From assembly GCF_004348895.1 (NCBI RefSeq), contig NZ_RRZK01000023.1, positions 141,991 through 205,990 on the forward strand: a stretch of 64,000 bases of DNA. Direction: 5' to 3'. Shown here in pieces: positions 42,195-51,076 of this stretch (its first letter is position 1; every line of letters starts with the position of its first letter). Source of the stretch: Pseudomonas vancouverensis. GTDB lineage: Bacteria; Pseudomonadota; Gammaproteobacteria; Pseudomonadales; Pseudomonadaceae. The position numbers and the translations under genes were made by a program. The notes under the pieces were generated by a model. It saw only the letters and a list, made by a program, of their open reading frames with translations. It did not search any database and had not been told where the DNA came from.

Positions 42195-44510
42195 TTACCT
42201 GGGTGCAAAGTCATAGTCATAGAAGGATTTGGAGTGGCCATGGCCATACTTGCGCGCCTTGCGCATGTCGACCTGGTTGAGCACCACGCCAAATACTGGC
42301 GCGTGGCTTTGCTGGAGCATCGCCAGGCTCTTTTGCACCTGGCTGATCGGTGTGCTTTCGGCTTTCACCACATAGATCACCGCGTCGGAATGCTTGGCCA
42401 GCAGCAGCGCATCGCTGACCAGCTCGGCAGGTGGTGAATCGATGATGATGTGCCGATAGCGTGACTTGAGCACTTCGAGCATGCGCGCCATGCGTGGCGA
42501 ACTGAGCAGGTCCTGCGCCGGCGCCTGGCGCAAGCTGTCTATCGGTTCGCCGGGCGAGGGCAGGCGCGGTGAGTTGAACAGGTCCGAGGAAGTCGGTGAG
42601 ACACTGCCGGCCGGCAGCATGTCGAGGTTGCCCACGGTGCGGATGCAGTCCTCCAGCCGCGCGGTGCCGGCAATCACGTTGGCAAAACCGGGGCTTTCGC
42701 TCGGGAAGTCGAAATTCAGCGACAGCGTCGGCTGGCGCAGGTCGGCATCGATCAGCAGCACCCGCTCCAGCGATGTCAGCGAACAGGCCAGGTTGTTGGC
42801 GATGGTGCTTTTGCCTTCACCGGGAACCGTCGAGGTGACCAGCACCACTTGTGACGGTTCCTCGGTGCTTTGCAGCATCAGCCAGGTGCGCAGATTGCGG
42901 ATGGTCTCGGAGAACCGTGGGTGGTCGTTGTCTTCGAACAGCCGCGCCAGTTGTCGACGGCTCTTGCGGGTGACCAGCGGGATCACGCTAAGCAGCGGCA
43001 CATTGAGCGTGCTCTCGATGGTTTCGTCGCTCTTGAAGGTGTTGCTCAGGGTGTCGAACAAGAAAGCCATGCCGACGCCAATGATCGCCGCGACCACCGC
43101 GACAATCGCCAGGATCAGGTTCTTGCGCGGCTTGCTTGGTTCAATCGGCGCAATGGCCGTGTCGACCACCCGGGCCTTGGCCGAATCCATGTCGGAGGTG
43201 GCTGCGGTTTCCTTGTAACGGGTGACAAAGGTTTCGTACAGCGCCCGGGTGCTGTCGACCTCACGCTGGAATTCGCGCAGCTGGAACTCTTTACGGGAAA
43301 TATTCTGGATCTGCGCCTTGTTGCTGTTGAACGACTTTTGCAGGGCCCCTTCGCTGGCCACGGCCAACTGGTATTGGCGCTCGATGCCAGCGACCACTTG
43401 CTGCACCTGCAAGCGCAGGCTGGTCTGGGCGGTGCGCAGTTCCGACTGGGCGGAAATCAGCGCAGGGTGCTTGGCGCCATAGCGGCCGGACAGCTCTTCG
43501 ACCTTGGCTTGCGCCTTGGCGACCTCGGCCTGGAATTGCTGGACCAGCGGGTTGCTCAACACCGCCGGCACGCTGGACAAACGGCTCATGTCGCCATTGC
43601 TCAACGCTTGCGCCTGGCGGTACTGACTTTCAGCTTCCGCGCGATCACGGCGGGCATCGATCATGCGGTTGCCGGTCATCTGCAGTTCGTTGGCGCTGAT
43701 GGTCGCCACACCGTCGACATCCACCAGGCCTTGTTCCTCGCGGTAAGCCTGGAGTTTGTTTTCCGCGTCACGCAGGTTGTTGCGCAGTTCACCCAGGCGG
43801 GTGTTCATCCAGCTGGTGGTGTTCTGCGACGACTTGAGGCTGGTGTCGAGTTGACTGTCCATGTAGGCCTGGGCCAGGGCATTGGCGGCTGCGGCGGCCA
43901 GAGCCGGATCGGGCAGTTCGACGTCGATTTCGAGCAGCTGGCTCTTGCCGACAAACTTCACCGTGGTATGGAGCATGAAGTTTTGCACCACGTCATTGAA
44001 GATGTCCTCTTCCGTGGGCGCAGGCTTTTCCGGCAGCAGCAAGGCCAGCCAAGGCAGCCACTGCCCGCCGTTGAGGTCGGTCAGCCACTGCCGCGGGGTA
44101 AACCACGACTGTGCTTGCTGACGCGGGTCCGTGGCGGGGTGGGTGGTGAGCTTGAGCTTCTTCACCACCCGCTCGGCCAGGTCACGGGATTGCAGGAGGG
44201 CCTGCTGGGTCTGCAAGTAGTCCGGAGTGGTGGTTGCGCCGGAATCGGTCACTTGCTGGAAACTCATGACCGGCGGCGTTTTCTCCTTGATCAGCAGGGT
44301 GGTGGTGCCCATGTACTGCGGCGTGATGAACGACAGCACGGCAAAGGCCAGCGCACAACAGAACGCGACCCACCAGGCGATGTTCCACTTGGCGTGCCAG
44401 ATGACCCTCCACAGTTTCAGCAGATCAAGGGTGTCCGACTCTTCGCTGTGCTGCGGATGCAGATGCGCCTGGAGCGGACGTTCGACGTAGGTGCTAGGGC
44501 TGTTGTCCAT
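42195..44510 (-). CDS. Polysaccharide co-polymerase and tyrosine autokinase (Wzc-type)
   Basis: A 771-residue Wzc/BY-kinase. It has a Wzz-type N-terminal domain, a TM helix (about 38-60), a long periplasmic coiled region, a second TM (about 458-480, LILAIVAVVAAIIGVGMAF), and a cytoplasmic P-loop kinase. The kinase Walker A is VPGEGKSTIANNLA (near residue 565), Walker A' is VLLIDADLRQPT, and Walker B is IIIDSPPAEL. The C-terminal tail YGHGHSKSFYDYDFAPR has a short tyrosine cluster for autophosphorylation. It controls chain length and export together with the OPX protein encoded upstream. Its ATG follows the wza-like stop by 2 bases. Confidence 0.93.
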   Translation of the reverse strand: MDNSPSTYVERPLQAHLHPQHSEESDTLDLLKLWRVIWHAKWNIAWWVAFCCALAFAVLSFITPQYMGTTTLLIKEKTPPVMSFQQVTDSGATTTPDYLQTQQALLQSRDLAERVVKKLKLTTHPATDPRQQAQSWFTPRQWLTDLNGGQWLPWLALLLPEKPAPTEEDIFNDVVQNFMLHTTVKFVGKSQLLEIDVELPDPALAAAAANALAQAYMDSQLDTSLKSSQNTTSWMNTRLGELRNNLRDAENKLQAYREEQGLVDVDGVATISANELQMTGNRMIDARRDRAEAESQYRQAQALSNGDMSRLSSVPAVLSNPLVQQFQAEVAKAQAKVEELSGRYGAKHPALISAQSELRTAQTSLRLQVQQVVAGIERQYQLAVASEGALQKSFNSNKAQIQNISRKEFQLREFQREVDSTRALYETFVTRYKETAATSDMDSAKARVVDTAIAPIEPSKPRKNLILAIVAVVAAIIGVGMAFLFDTLSNTFKSDETIESTLNVPLLSVIPLVTRKSRRQLARLFEDNDHPRFSETIRNLRTWLMLQSTEEPSQVVLVTSTVPGEGKSTIANNLACSLTSLERVLLIDADLRQPTLSLNFDFPSESPGFANVIAGTARLEDCIRTVGNLDMLPAGSVSPTSSDLFNSPRLPSPGEPIDSLRQAPAQDLLSSPRMARMLEVLKSRYRHIIIDSPPAELVSDALLLAKHSDAVIYVVKAESTPISQVQKSLAMLQQSHAPVFGVVLNQVDMRKARKYGHGHSKSFYDYDFAPR

Positions 44511-44512
44511 GA

Positions 44513-45046
44513 TTAGAAAAAGCCTTGTGCAATGGAAATGGTGTCACCGGGGGAGATAACGGTGGTCTTGGTGATGTTGTCTTCGTCCACGGAACCACCG
44601 TCGCCACGCAGGATGGTCACGCGTTTCATTGAGGCGCGCTCGGTCAGGCCGCCGCCCAGGGCAATGGCTTTTTCCAGGGTCAGCCCAGGCACGAAGGGGT
44701 AGCTGCCGGGCTTCTGCACTTCGCCGTTGATATAGAAGGGGCGGTATTCGATCTGGCTGATACTGACTTTCGGATCGTTCAGGTAGCCCTGTTTGAGGCC
44801 TGCGACGATTTTCTTTTCGACCTGGTTCGGCGTGAGGCCCTTGGCGTCGATTTCACCGAGGAAGGGATAGGAAAAGGTCCCGGCGTCATTGAGCTGGACT
44901 TTCCTGATGCTCAAGTCCGGTTCGCCGAACACGGTGATGCGCAACACATCACCAGCGGCGAGTTTGTAATTTTGGGCGGGGTCTGCTGCGTAGCTGGAAG
45001 GAGCGAGCAATAACCAGAGCAACAGGCCAAACAGGCGCGCGTTCAT
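44513..45046 (-). CDS. Short polysaccharide export (OPX, Wza-like) periplasmic protein
   Basis: A 177-residue protein with a Sec signal (ending SSYAADP) and no lipobox Cys, then a Poly_export domain (YKLAAGDVLRITVFGEPDLS) and one SLBB domain (FYINGEVQKPGSYPF and GLTLEKAIALGGGL). E. coli Wza is about 380 residues, a lipoprotein, and crosses the outer membrane with a C-terminal helix; none of that is present. It probably pairs with the beta-barrel encoded just upstream. It lies between that barrel gene and wzc, with gaps of 11 and 2 bases. Confidence 0.9.
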   Translation of the reverse strand: MNARLFGLLLWLLLAPSSYAADPAQNYKLAAGDVLRITVFGEPDLSIRKVQLNDAGTFSYPFLGEIDAKGLTPNQVEKKIVAGLKQGYLNDPKVSISQIEYRPFYINGEVQKPGSYPFVPGLTLEKAIALGGGLTERASMKRVTILRGDGGSVDEDNITKTTVISPGDTISIAQGFF

Positions 45047-45057
45047 GGGTATGTCCT

Positions 45058-46218
45058 CTACAGGCTGATGTTGAAACTGAGCTGGAACACGTTGCGCAAG
45101 AAGCTTTCGTTCTCGGCATCGGAGTTGTTGTCGCGGAAGCGGTACCCCAGTTCGATGTCCATCCAGCGGCGCATCTGGTAGATCACCGAGAGGTTGTAGT
45201 CCTGCAGGTTGTCGGTACGGTTCTGGCCCTCGTAGACGTAGCGCCCGTAGCCGGCCTGGGCGACGGTGGTGATGCGTTCGGTCCAGCCGTGGCGCCAGCC
45301 GACCTGGGTGAAGGTCGCCTTGACCGCATCGGAACCATCGTCACCTTCAGCCAGCGCCTGGCGGGCGAGGAAGGTAAAGGTCGAGTAGGTACGCGGTTTG
45401 TATTGCAGATCGATTTGCCAGGTCGGGTTGCTCAGGTCGCTGGAAGTGCTCTCATCGAAATTCTTGCGCTCGTAGCCGATGCGTACCTTGCCGGTGGTGC
45501 GGGCGGTCAGGTCCCATTCGGCACCGGCCAGCACGGCATCGGACTTGCTGCTGCGCGGGCTGTTGGATTCCAGGTAATCGAAGCGCGTGTGGTCGTATTC
45601 GAGCAGCCCGCGGGTCTTGCTGCCGATGCGGTGGTACCAGGTGGTGGTGAACCCGGTGGTGTTGCGTTCCTTGTCGTCGTTGATGCCATCGCCATTGTCA
45701 TAGCGAAGTTGTGCGTAGTTGGCGCCGATGTCGATCTGGTTGGCGGCGCTGCGGGCGCCGTAGGTGTAGATGCCCCCCACGCGTTTGTTATTGAGCTTGT
45801 CGTTGACGCCCTCGACCGCGGTGGAGGTGGTGCGCTCGAACTTGTGGTATTCGGCCTCGAGTTTCAGCCGGTGGCGGTCGGTGAACTCCATAATGCTGTC
45901 GGCCCGAACCCGCTCCGAGGTGCTCGAAGCATCGGACTCGGAGTGATAGATGTAACGGGTCGGTTGAAAGACCAGTCGCGTGGCACTGTTGCGATCCTCG
46001 GCCTTGAGTTCGAAGGACGGGGCAATCTTGGTCACCATCGAGGACTGGGCGTTGTGCTCGACCTCGCGGATGTTGTCGTCATAACTTTCCGACACCCCGA
46101 ACGTCGGGATGAACTGGAATCCGTAGATGTCGATGGACTGCGGAACGATGCTCCAGGCCGAAGCGGGGTACAAAGAAGCCAAAAACAAGGCAAGCGGGCA
46201 ATGCGACTTGAGAGGCAT
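45058..46218 (-). CDS. Outer membrane beta-barrel of the exopolysaccharide operon (BBP2/EpsL-like)
   Basis: A 386-residue protein with a signal peptide (about 1-22, ending ASAWS) and alternating beta strands throughout, ending in QLSFNISL, a typical outer membrane C-terminal strand. The start of the mature protein (FQFIPTFGVSESYDDNIREV) matches the putative beta-barrel porin 2 pattern seen in exopolysaccharide operons. It is likely the outer membrane pore through which the polymer leaves, given the short OPX protein downstream. It is the first structural gene after rfaH. Confidence 0.83.
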   Translation of the reverse strand: MPLKSHCPLALFLASLYPASAWSIVPQSIDIYGFQFIPTFGVSESYDDNIREVEHNAQSSMVTKIAPSFELKAEDRNSATRLVFQPTRYIYHSESDASSTSERVRADSIMEFTDRHRLKLEAEYHKFERTTSTAVEGVNDKLNNKRVGGIYTYGARSAANQIDIGANYAQLRYDNGDGINDDKERNTTGFTTTWYHRIGSKTRGLLEYDHTRFDYLESNSPRSSKSDAVLAGAEWDLTARTTGKVRIGYERKNFDESTSSDLSNPTWQIDLQYKPRTYSTFTFLARQALAEGDDGSDAVKATFTQVGWRHGWTERITTVAQAGYGRYVYEGQNRTDNLQDYNLSVIYQMRRWMDIELGYRFRDNNSDAENESFLRNVFQLSFNISL

Positions 46219-46280
46219 GTCATTATTCCCGAGAAGTGAATAATCCAGGCGTTCGTTGCTTTTTGTTTTTCAGGTGTCTT

Positions 46281-46799
46281 TCAGGATCGCTGCCGTTCCA
46301 GGGCACTCAACGGCACACACACATGCTGTTGGCGGTTGAGGAACTGCAACAGGAGCATCACCCGTTCGGCACCAAGCATCGACTGGAACACACCTTCAAG
46401 GGGTGACAGCGGTCCGTAGATGATCTGCAGGGTTTCACCGGGTTCCAGGGCGGGGGTTCCCTGGGCTTCCAGCGACTGATAGCTGCGCACGCGCAAATGC
46501 TCGATGACCTCATCGGTCACCACGGCGGGGACATGGTTGAATTCAACGATACGGCTGACGCCGCGCGTGGAGCGAATGGGGGCCCAATGGTCGTCAACAC
46601 CGAGCTGGATGAAAAGGTACCCCGGGAACAGGGATTCCAGCATTCGGTGCCGCTTGCCGCGAATCACACGCTCACTCACCCGTTGCGGCCGAAAGGTCAC
46701 ATAGGCTTGCTGCAACAGATTGAGTTCGGCCCGCTCATCTTGACGGGGTTTGCACTGCAACAGATACCAACGAGCGCCATGGGGGTTTATGGCTTGCAT
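46281..46799 (-). CDS. rfaH: RfaH-type transcription antiterminator
   Basis: A 172-residue NusG paralogue. The N-terminal NGN domain has WYLLQCKPRQDERAELNL, SLFPGYLFIQL and IRSTRGVSRIVEF. The C-terminal part (about residues 120-172) is the RfaH-type KOW/helical-switch region. RfaH binds RNA polymerase paused at ops and stops premature termination in long surface-polysaccharide operons. It is the first gene of this cluster, with GGAG before its ATG, and an ops-like element lies 244 bases upstream in the same transcript, suggesting self-inclusion in its regulon. Confidence 0.93.
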   Translation of the reverse strand: MQAINPHGARWYLLQCKPRQDERAELNLLQQAYVTFRPQRVSERVIRGKRHRMLESLFPGYLFIQLGVDDHWAPIRSTRGVSRIVEFNHVPAVVTDEVIEHLRVRSYQSLEAQGTPALEPGETLQIIYGPLSPLEGVFQSMLGAERVMLLLQFLNRQQHVCVPLSALERQRS

Positions 46800-47042
46800 T
46801 CTGGAGAGCTCCGTACATAGCGTGTTGTTAAGCAGCCCGGGCCGAGAAGGAAGCGCCGTACTGCTTGCTAGTAGGTAGTAGGCTTATTCAAGCCTTAAAA
46901 ATGTAATCCCAGATGCGTTATGTTTATTATTGGCAGTTAGAGTGTTTCAAAGTTGAGCGTGTAAGTGTTTCAAGTTTGAAGCAGTTCAGCGAGGTATATC
47001 TATAGTTGATTCTGCTATTACAAGGAAGACTGTTTGCTCGAG

Positions 47043-47055
47043 CCAAAGCTACCGC
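47043..47055 (-). promoter_or_regulatory. ops-like element for RfaH recruitment
   Basis: The minus strand reads GCGGTAGCTTTGG. It shares GCGGTAGC and a following T with the E. coli ops element (9 of 12 positions). It lies in the untranslated leader about 100 bases after the candidate transcription start and upstream of rfaH and the whole polysaccharide cluster. The 8-base core also occurs by chance on the minus strand at 8209-8216 and 38170-38177, so location rather than sequence carries the weight. Confidence 0.5.
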
Positions 47056-47161
47056 AGGGTGCGCACTCGGCAACCAGTCGTAGTTGTAAAACACAGAGTG
47101 CCTGGAGGTCTCGGAGGTCGGAGGCTACAACACGCGCCGTACATCCAAGAAGGCCCGTACA

Positions 47162-47190
47162 GTTATCGGCCAGTCTTGTCGGTCTGTCAA
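47162..47190 (-). promoter_or_regulatory. Candidate sigma70 promoter for the rfaH-exopolysaccharide operon
   Basis: Reading the minus strand, a perfect TTGACA (47190-47185) is followed after 17 bases by GATAAC (47167-47162, four of six matches to TATAAT). Transcription would start near 47155, about 100 bases before the ops-like element and about 355 bases before rfaH. Spacing and placement are good. No experimental support. Confidence 0.5.
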
Positions 47191-47595
47191 ATACCAATAG
47201 TCAAAAAGCATACCTTTTATCTGGTTTCGCTTGCGCCCATGTTTAACGTATTGATTTTGAATGAATATATTATTTTGTCGGATTAATTAAACTTTTGGTG
47301 TTGGCGAAAGTCGCACTTTGCTAGTTGCAAGACGAGATGCACGGAGGCCAGTTTGTTATTCATCAATATACTCTGCGCCAGCCATATGACAGTCGCGAGT
47401 CGATTTGGCGCGCTTTTGGTGCGCGTATTATGAAGTGTCGTTATTAAAGCCCCATAATGTTCCAGTTTTGGCTGCAATGAGGGCAGGTTAGTGGCACTTT
47501 GATTTTCTGCCCCACACTTGGGGGTGTCGCCCTATGTTTACACTCGACGGCAGCCAGTGTCACAGCGGTGAACTTCGTAATACGGCAAACAGCTG

Positions 47596-49134
47596 CTAGT
47601 CCATGATCGGCGCGGTTTCTTCAGGGCCCTGAACTTGCGGCGGTTTGATGATCAGCAACAACGGCATCACCGCCAGGGACAGGATCATCAACAACTTGAA
47701 GTCATCCAGGTACGCGATCCAGCTCGCTTGCACCGTCACCATTGCATCGAGCAATGCCCGCCCGGAGGCGAGCATCGGGTCCAGGTAACTCTTGATCGGC
47801 CATGCTTCGAACGCCCGGTTGAAGGGGGTCACGTAGGCGCCGATCTGTGCGTGGTTGACCTGGATGTTCTGGGTCAACAGCACGCTGACGATGGAAATCC
47901 CGACACTCGAGCCGACGTTGCGCGACAGGCTGTACAGCCCGGTGCCTTCTGCGCGCAAACTGGCGGGTAAGGTGGCGAAGGCCACCGTGGTCAAGGGCAC
48001 GAACAAGAGGCCGAGACTGGTGCCCTGGATGAAGCCGACGACGATGATGGTTTGCAGCGACACGTTGGGGGTCCAGCCGGTCATCAGCCACATCGACAAT
48101 GCGGACAAGCCCAGACCCGTCAGCAGCAACAGGCGCGTGTCGACTTTGCCCAGCAGCTTGCCGGCGAGGAACATGGTCAGCATCGTACCCAGACCACGCG
48201 GCCCCATGGCCATGCCGGCGGTCAGCACCGGGTAGCCCATCAGGGTCTGCAGGTAGGGTGTCATCAGCGCCAACGAGGCCAGGTAGGTGATGCCGACAAT
48301 GAAAATGAACACGACACTGATGGAGAAATTGCGGTCCTTGAACAGCGCCGGGCTGATGAAGGGCTTGTCGCTGGTGAAGGTGTGCACCAGGAATACATAG
48401 GCGGCGGCTGCGGCGACCACCGCTTCAATGAGGATCTCGCCGGAGGCGAACCAGCCCAGCTGCTCACCGCGGTCGAGAAACAGTTGCAGGGCCATGATCG
48501 CCACGCTCAGTGAACCGAAGCCCAACCAGTCGAGGCGGGTGTGATGGTCCGTTTCGGTTTCGTGGACGTAATAGATGATCCCGGCCAGCGCCAGTAATCC
48601 GATCGGTAGATTGATGAAAAACACCCAGCGCCAGCTGAAGTTTTCCGTCAGCCAGCCCCCCAGCATCGGTCCGAGCACGGGGCCGACCATCACAGACACG
48701 CCGAACAGTGCCATGGCCGAACCGCGTTCCTTGAGGCTGTAGATGTCCAGCAGAATACCTTGGGACAACGGCACCAATGCCGCGCCTGCCAGGCCTTGCA
48801 GCAGGCGCGCGAGGATGATTTCTTCGAGCGACTGCGCCAGCCCGCAAAGAATCGACGAGACGACAAAGCCGACAATCGCCCACAGCAACACGCGCTTGCG
48901 CCCGAAACGCCGGGCCAGAAAGGCCGAGGGGGGCGTCATGATTGCTGCGGCGACTATATAGGACGTCAGCACCCAGTTGATCTGGTCGGAACTGGCCGAG
49001 ATGCTGCCTTGCATATAGGGCAGGGCGACGTTGGCAATGGTGGTGTCCAGCGCCTGCATGATCACCGCCAGCACGACGCAGGCAGTGATCATCCCGCGAT
49101 GAGCCACCGCCGCTGGCGCCGCCGGGTTACTCAT
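47596..49134 (-). CDS. DHA2-family MFS multidrug efflux transporter (EmrB-type)
   Basis: A 512-residue, 14-TM drug:proton antiporter. Family motifs are LDTTIANVALPYMQGS in TM1 (motif D1), the motif A loop LARRFGRKRVLLWA, and motif C in TM5 (GPVLGPMLGGWL). The ATG overlaps the adaptor gene stop by 8 bases. With the EmrA-like adaptor and a TolC it should form a tripartite pump for hydrophobic drugs. Order on the strand is marR-emrA-emrB. Confidence 0.93.
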   Translation of the reverse strand: MSNPAAPAAVAHRGMITACVVLAVIMQALDTTIANVALPYMQGSISASSDQINWVLTSYIVAAAIMTPPSAFLARRFGRKRVLLWAIVGFVVSSILCGLAQSLEEIILARLLQGLAGAALVPLSQGILLDIYSLKERGSAMALFGVSVMVGPVLGPMLGGWLTENFSWRWVFFINLPIGLLALAGIIYYVHETETDHHTRLDWLGFGSLSVAIMALQLFLDRGEQLGWFASGEILIEAVVAAAAAYVFLVHTFTSDKPFISPALFKDRNFSISVVFIFIVGITYLASLALMTPYLQTLMGYPVLTAGMAMGPRGLGTMLTMFLAGKLLGKVDTRLLLLTGLGLSALSMWLMTGWTPNVSLQTIIVVGFIQGTSLGLLFVPLTTVAFATLPASLRAEGTGLYSLSRNVGSSVGISIVSVLLTQNIQVNHAQIGAYVTPFNRAFEAWPIKSYLDPMLASGRALLDAMVTVQASWIAYLDDFKLLMILSLAVMPLLLIIKPPQVQGPEETAPIMD

Positions 49135-50326
49135 GGGCCGCTGCCTTGCTCGCTGTCAGCCCGGCGAACAGGTGCGGCAAGCCCCGTGACGAACCGGTAT
49201 CGATCTCGGCCTGGACACTCATGCCGGTACGCAGGGCCGGTTTGCCATCGGCATCATCGATGCTGATGCGCACGGGAATCCGTTGCACCACTTTGACCCA
49301 GTTGCCGGTGGTGTTCTGCGCCGGCAGCAAGGAAAAACTGGCCCCCGACGCCGGGCTGATGCTCTCCACGGTACCGTGCCACTGCACGCCGGGGTAACTG
49401 TCGACGCTGATGTCCACCGGTTGCCCGGGTTGCATGTGGGTCAGTTCGGTTTCCTTGGGCGATGCCGCGACCCACAAGTGATCGGCGGAGACCAGGCTGA
49501 TGCCCGATTGCGGCGGTTGCAGGTAGGAGCCGACTTGCAGCGAGTCGACATTGGTGACGATGCCGTCGAACGAGGCGCGCACCACCGAGTTGTCGAGGTT
49601 GCGCTGGGCCTCATCGACGGCCGCCTGGGCTTGCAGATACAGGGATTGCTGCTCGACCGGTGTTTCGATGTGCCCGCCAAGCTGCGCCAGGACCATCTGC
49701 GCCGTCGCCTTGGCCACGGCGATTTTTTGCCGGGTACTGTCCAGCGCGTGCTTGGCGTCGTCGTAGTTGGTTTTCGACACCGCCGACACGTTCACCAGGG
49801 TTTGCTGACGCTGGAAACTGGTCTGGTAGTAGGCAAGGTCGATTTGCGCCTGGTCGATTTCCGCCAGCGCCTGGTTGTAGTTGGCCTTGAGATTGAGGAT
49901 CTGGTTGCGCACGTTGCCCAACTGCGCCTGGGCACTGGCCAGGGCAATCCGGAAGGGTTCCGGCTTGAGCGTGAACAGCACCTGCCCCTTGCTGACCCGC
50001 TGATTGTCCTTGACCTCAACCGTAGCCACCAGGCCAGAAACGTCGGTGGACACGCCGACATGGTCAGCCTGGATGTAGGCGTTGTCGGTGGAAACGATTT
50101 GCCCGCCGGTGACATACAGGTAGCCGGCGACCAACAAGGCGACAGGCAGCAGGGCAAACAGCCCGGTGCGCACCCGTTGCCGTTTCGGCCGCGCCGGGGA
50201 CGCTGCACTTTTCGGGCTCTCGGTCTGGCCGGGCTGCGCCTTTGGGGCCTCGCCTGGCGTGGTCGCATCAAACTTCGGCGCCACGGGCTTGACCGGTGCG
50301 GGGGATTTCAACTCTTGATCAGCCAT
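49127..50326 (-). CDS. EmrA-type membrane-fusion adaptor (HlyD family)
   Basis: A 399-residue adaptor. The cytoplasmic N-terminus is Pro, Lys and Ala-rich, one TM lies at about residues 55-75 (LFALLPVALLVAGYLYV), then the lipoyl half QADHVGVSTDVSGLVATVEV, a long alpha-helical hairpin (about 135-235), and the beta-barrel with VRASFDGIVTNVDSLQVGSY. The preferred start is the ATG at 50326 (GAGG upstream), overlapping the marR stop by eight bases; an ATG at 50341 is possible. It links EmrB to an outer membrane channel. Confidence 0.91.
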   Translation of the reverse strand: MADQELKSPAPVKPVAPKFDATTPGEAPKAQPGQTESPKSAASPARPKRQRVRTGLFALLPVALLVAGYLYVTGGQIVSTDNAYIQADHVGVSTDVSGLVATVEVKDNQRVSKGQVLFTLKPEPFRIALASAQAQLGNVRNQILNLKANYNQALAEIDQAQIDLAYYQTSFQRQQTLVNVSAVSKTNYDDAKHALDSTRQKIAVAKATAQMVLAQLGGHIETPVEQQSLYLQAQAAVDEAQRNLDNSVVRASFDGIVTNVDSLQVGSYLQPPQSGISLVSADHLWVAASPKETELTHMQPGQPVDISVDSYPGVQWHGTVESISPASGASFSLLPAQNTTGNWVKVVQRIPVRISIDDADGKPALRTGMSVQAEIDTGSSRGLPHLFAGLTASKAAAHE

Positions 50327-50783
50327 GACTGCGCACCTCATCGTCGATGGGCAGGCTGCAGGCGTCGATCAGGTTGGCCCGCATCCGCTTCATCATTTGC
50401 AGCAACAGTTGTTGTTCTTCCTCGGTAAAGCCGAGCGTGGCTTCCTCGCGTGTGGCTTTGCCCATCTCGCGCATCAGTTGCAACAGCGGATGGGCCTGCT
50501 CGGTGAGGAACAGCAAGGACAAGCGCCGATCCGTCGGGTGCCGCCGGCGCTCGACCAGACCGCGCTCGGCCATCTTGTCCAGCAGGCGCACGAGGGTGAT
50601 CGATTCCAGTTCCAGCAGATCCGCCAGACCCTTTTGATGAATGCCCTCATTGGTCGACAGCATCGCCAGCACTTGCCATTGCGAACGGGTGAGGCCGACA
50701 TGCCGGGCGCGCTGCTCAAAGCGCTTGCGCATCAATCGGGCACTGTCATGCAGGGCAAAACCAAGGGTCAGGGTGTCGGTCAT
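50319..50783 (-). CDS. MarR-family transcriptional regulator
   Basis: A 154-residue winged-helix regulator. LTRSQWQVLAMLSTNEGIHQKGLADLL is the helix-turn-helix entry, ESITLVRLLDKMAERGLVERR the recognition helix, and HPTDRRLSLLFLTEQA the wing. It is the promoter-proximal gene of the emrAB-type pump operon, the usual arrangement for an EmrR/MprA-like repressor that lifts on drug binding. Its own promoter region carries an imperfect palindrome. Confidence 0.9.
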   Translation of the reverse strand: MTDTLTLGFALHDSARLMRKRFEQRARHVGLTRSQWQVLAMLSTNEGIHQKGLADLLELESITLVRLLDKMAERGLVERRRHPTDRRLSLLFLTEQAHPLLQLMREMGKATREEATLGFTEEEQQLLLQMMKRMRANLIDACSLPIDDEVRSHG

Positions 50784-50819
50784 GATCAGATCTGCTGTTT
50801 AAAAGTCAGCTCATCATAG

Positions 50820-50848
50820 TTTAGCTTGTAATTAGGCTGCTATCTAAA
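50820..50848. promoter_or_regulatory. Candidate MarR-type operator palindrome
   Basis: TTTAGC (50820-50825) and GCTA with a nearby CTAAA (50839-50848) form an imperfect inverted repeat in the AT-rich gap 36-65 bases upstream of the marR start. Size and position suit an autoregulatory MarR operator overlapping the promoter. Weak evidence. Confidence 0.3.
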
Positions 50849-51076
50849 TTTGCGGGTCTCGGGTAAATTTTTGTAGGTGTGACGACGCGCTGGGTTTGGC
50901 GCTTTTGCTCGGGGGGATTCGGATGCGACCTGTTGGCATCAAAAGCGTCAGGGTTGCGAACTAATGCACAACTGCGTCGGTCGATCATGCATCTGCCGTT
51001 CCGCTGCACGGGCTACACGCTTAGAGTGTCTGGCGGACTGACAAAACTAAAAAAATTACAAAACGTGGTGAGTGCG

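Larger units (their letters stand above)
46800..47595. other. AT-rich non-coding leader region upstream of rfaH
   Basis: A 796-base stretch without a convincing gene, clearly more AT-rich than its neighbours, especially 46860-46990 and 47200-47300. It carries the candidate promoter and ops-like element listed separately, both oriented toward rfaH, giving a leader of about 355 bases. Short open frames inside (for example 47034-47246) have no ribosome-binding site, no codon bias and no recognisable product. The part beyond about 47300 leads into the 3' end of the MFS gene and shows nothing else I can name. Confidence 0.6.

Noticed and set aside
46860..47595. AT-rich stretch as a sign of a mobile element or recent insertion
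   Set aside because: No integrase, transposase, direct repeats or tRNA boundary was found. AT-rich leaders are common upstream of rfaH-controlled surface operons.
50879..51076. N-terminal extension of the small cysteine-rich protein back to 50879
   Set aside because: The extra residues show no codon bias or domain and the conserved-looking CLIC segment starts right after the ATG at 51077.
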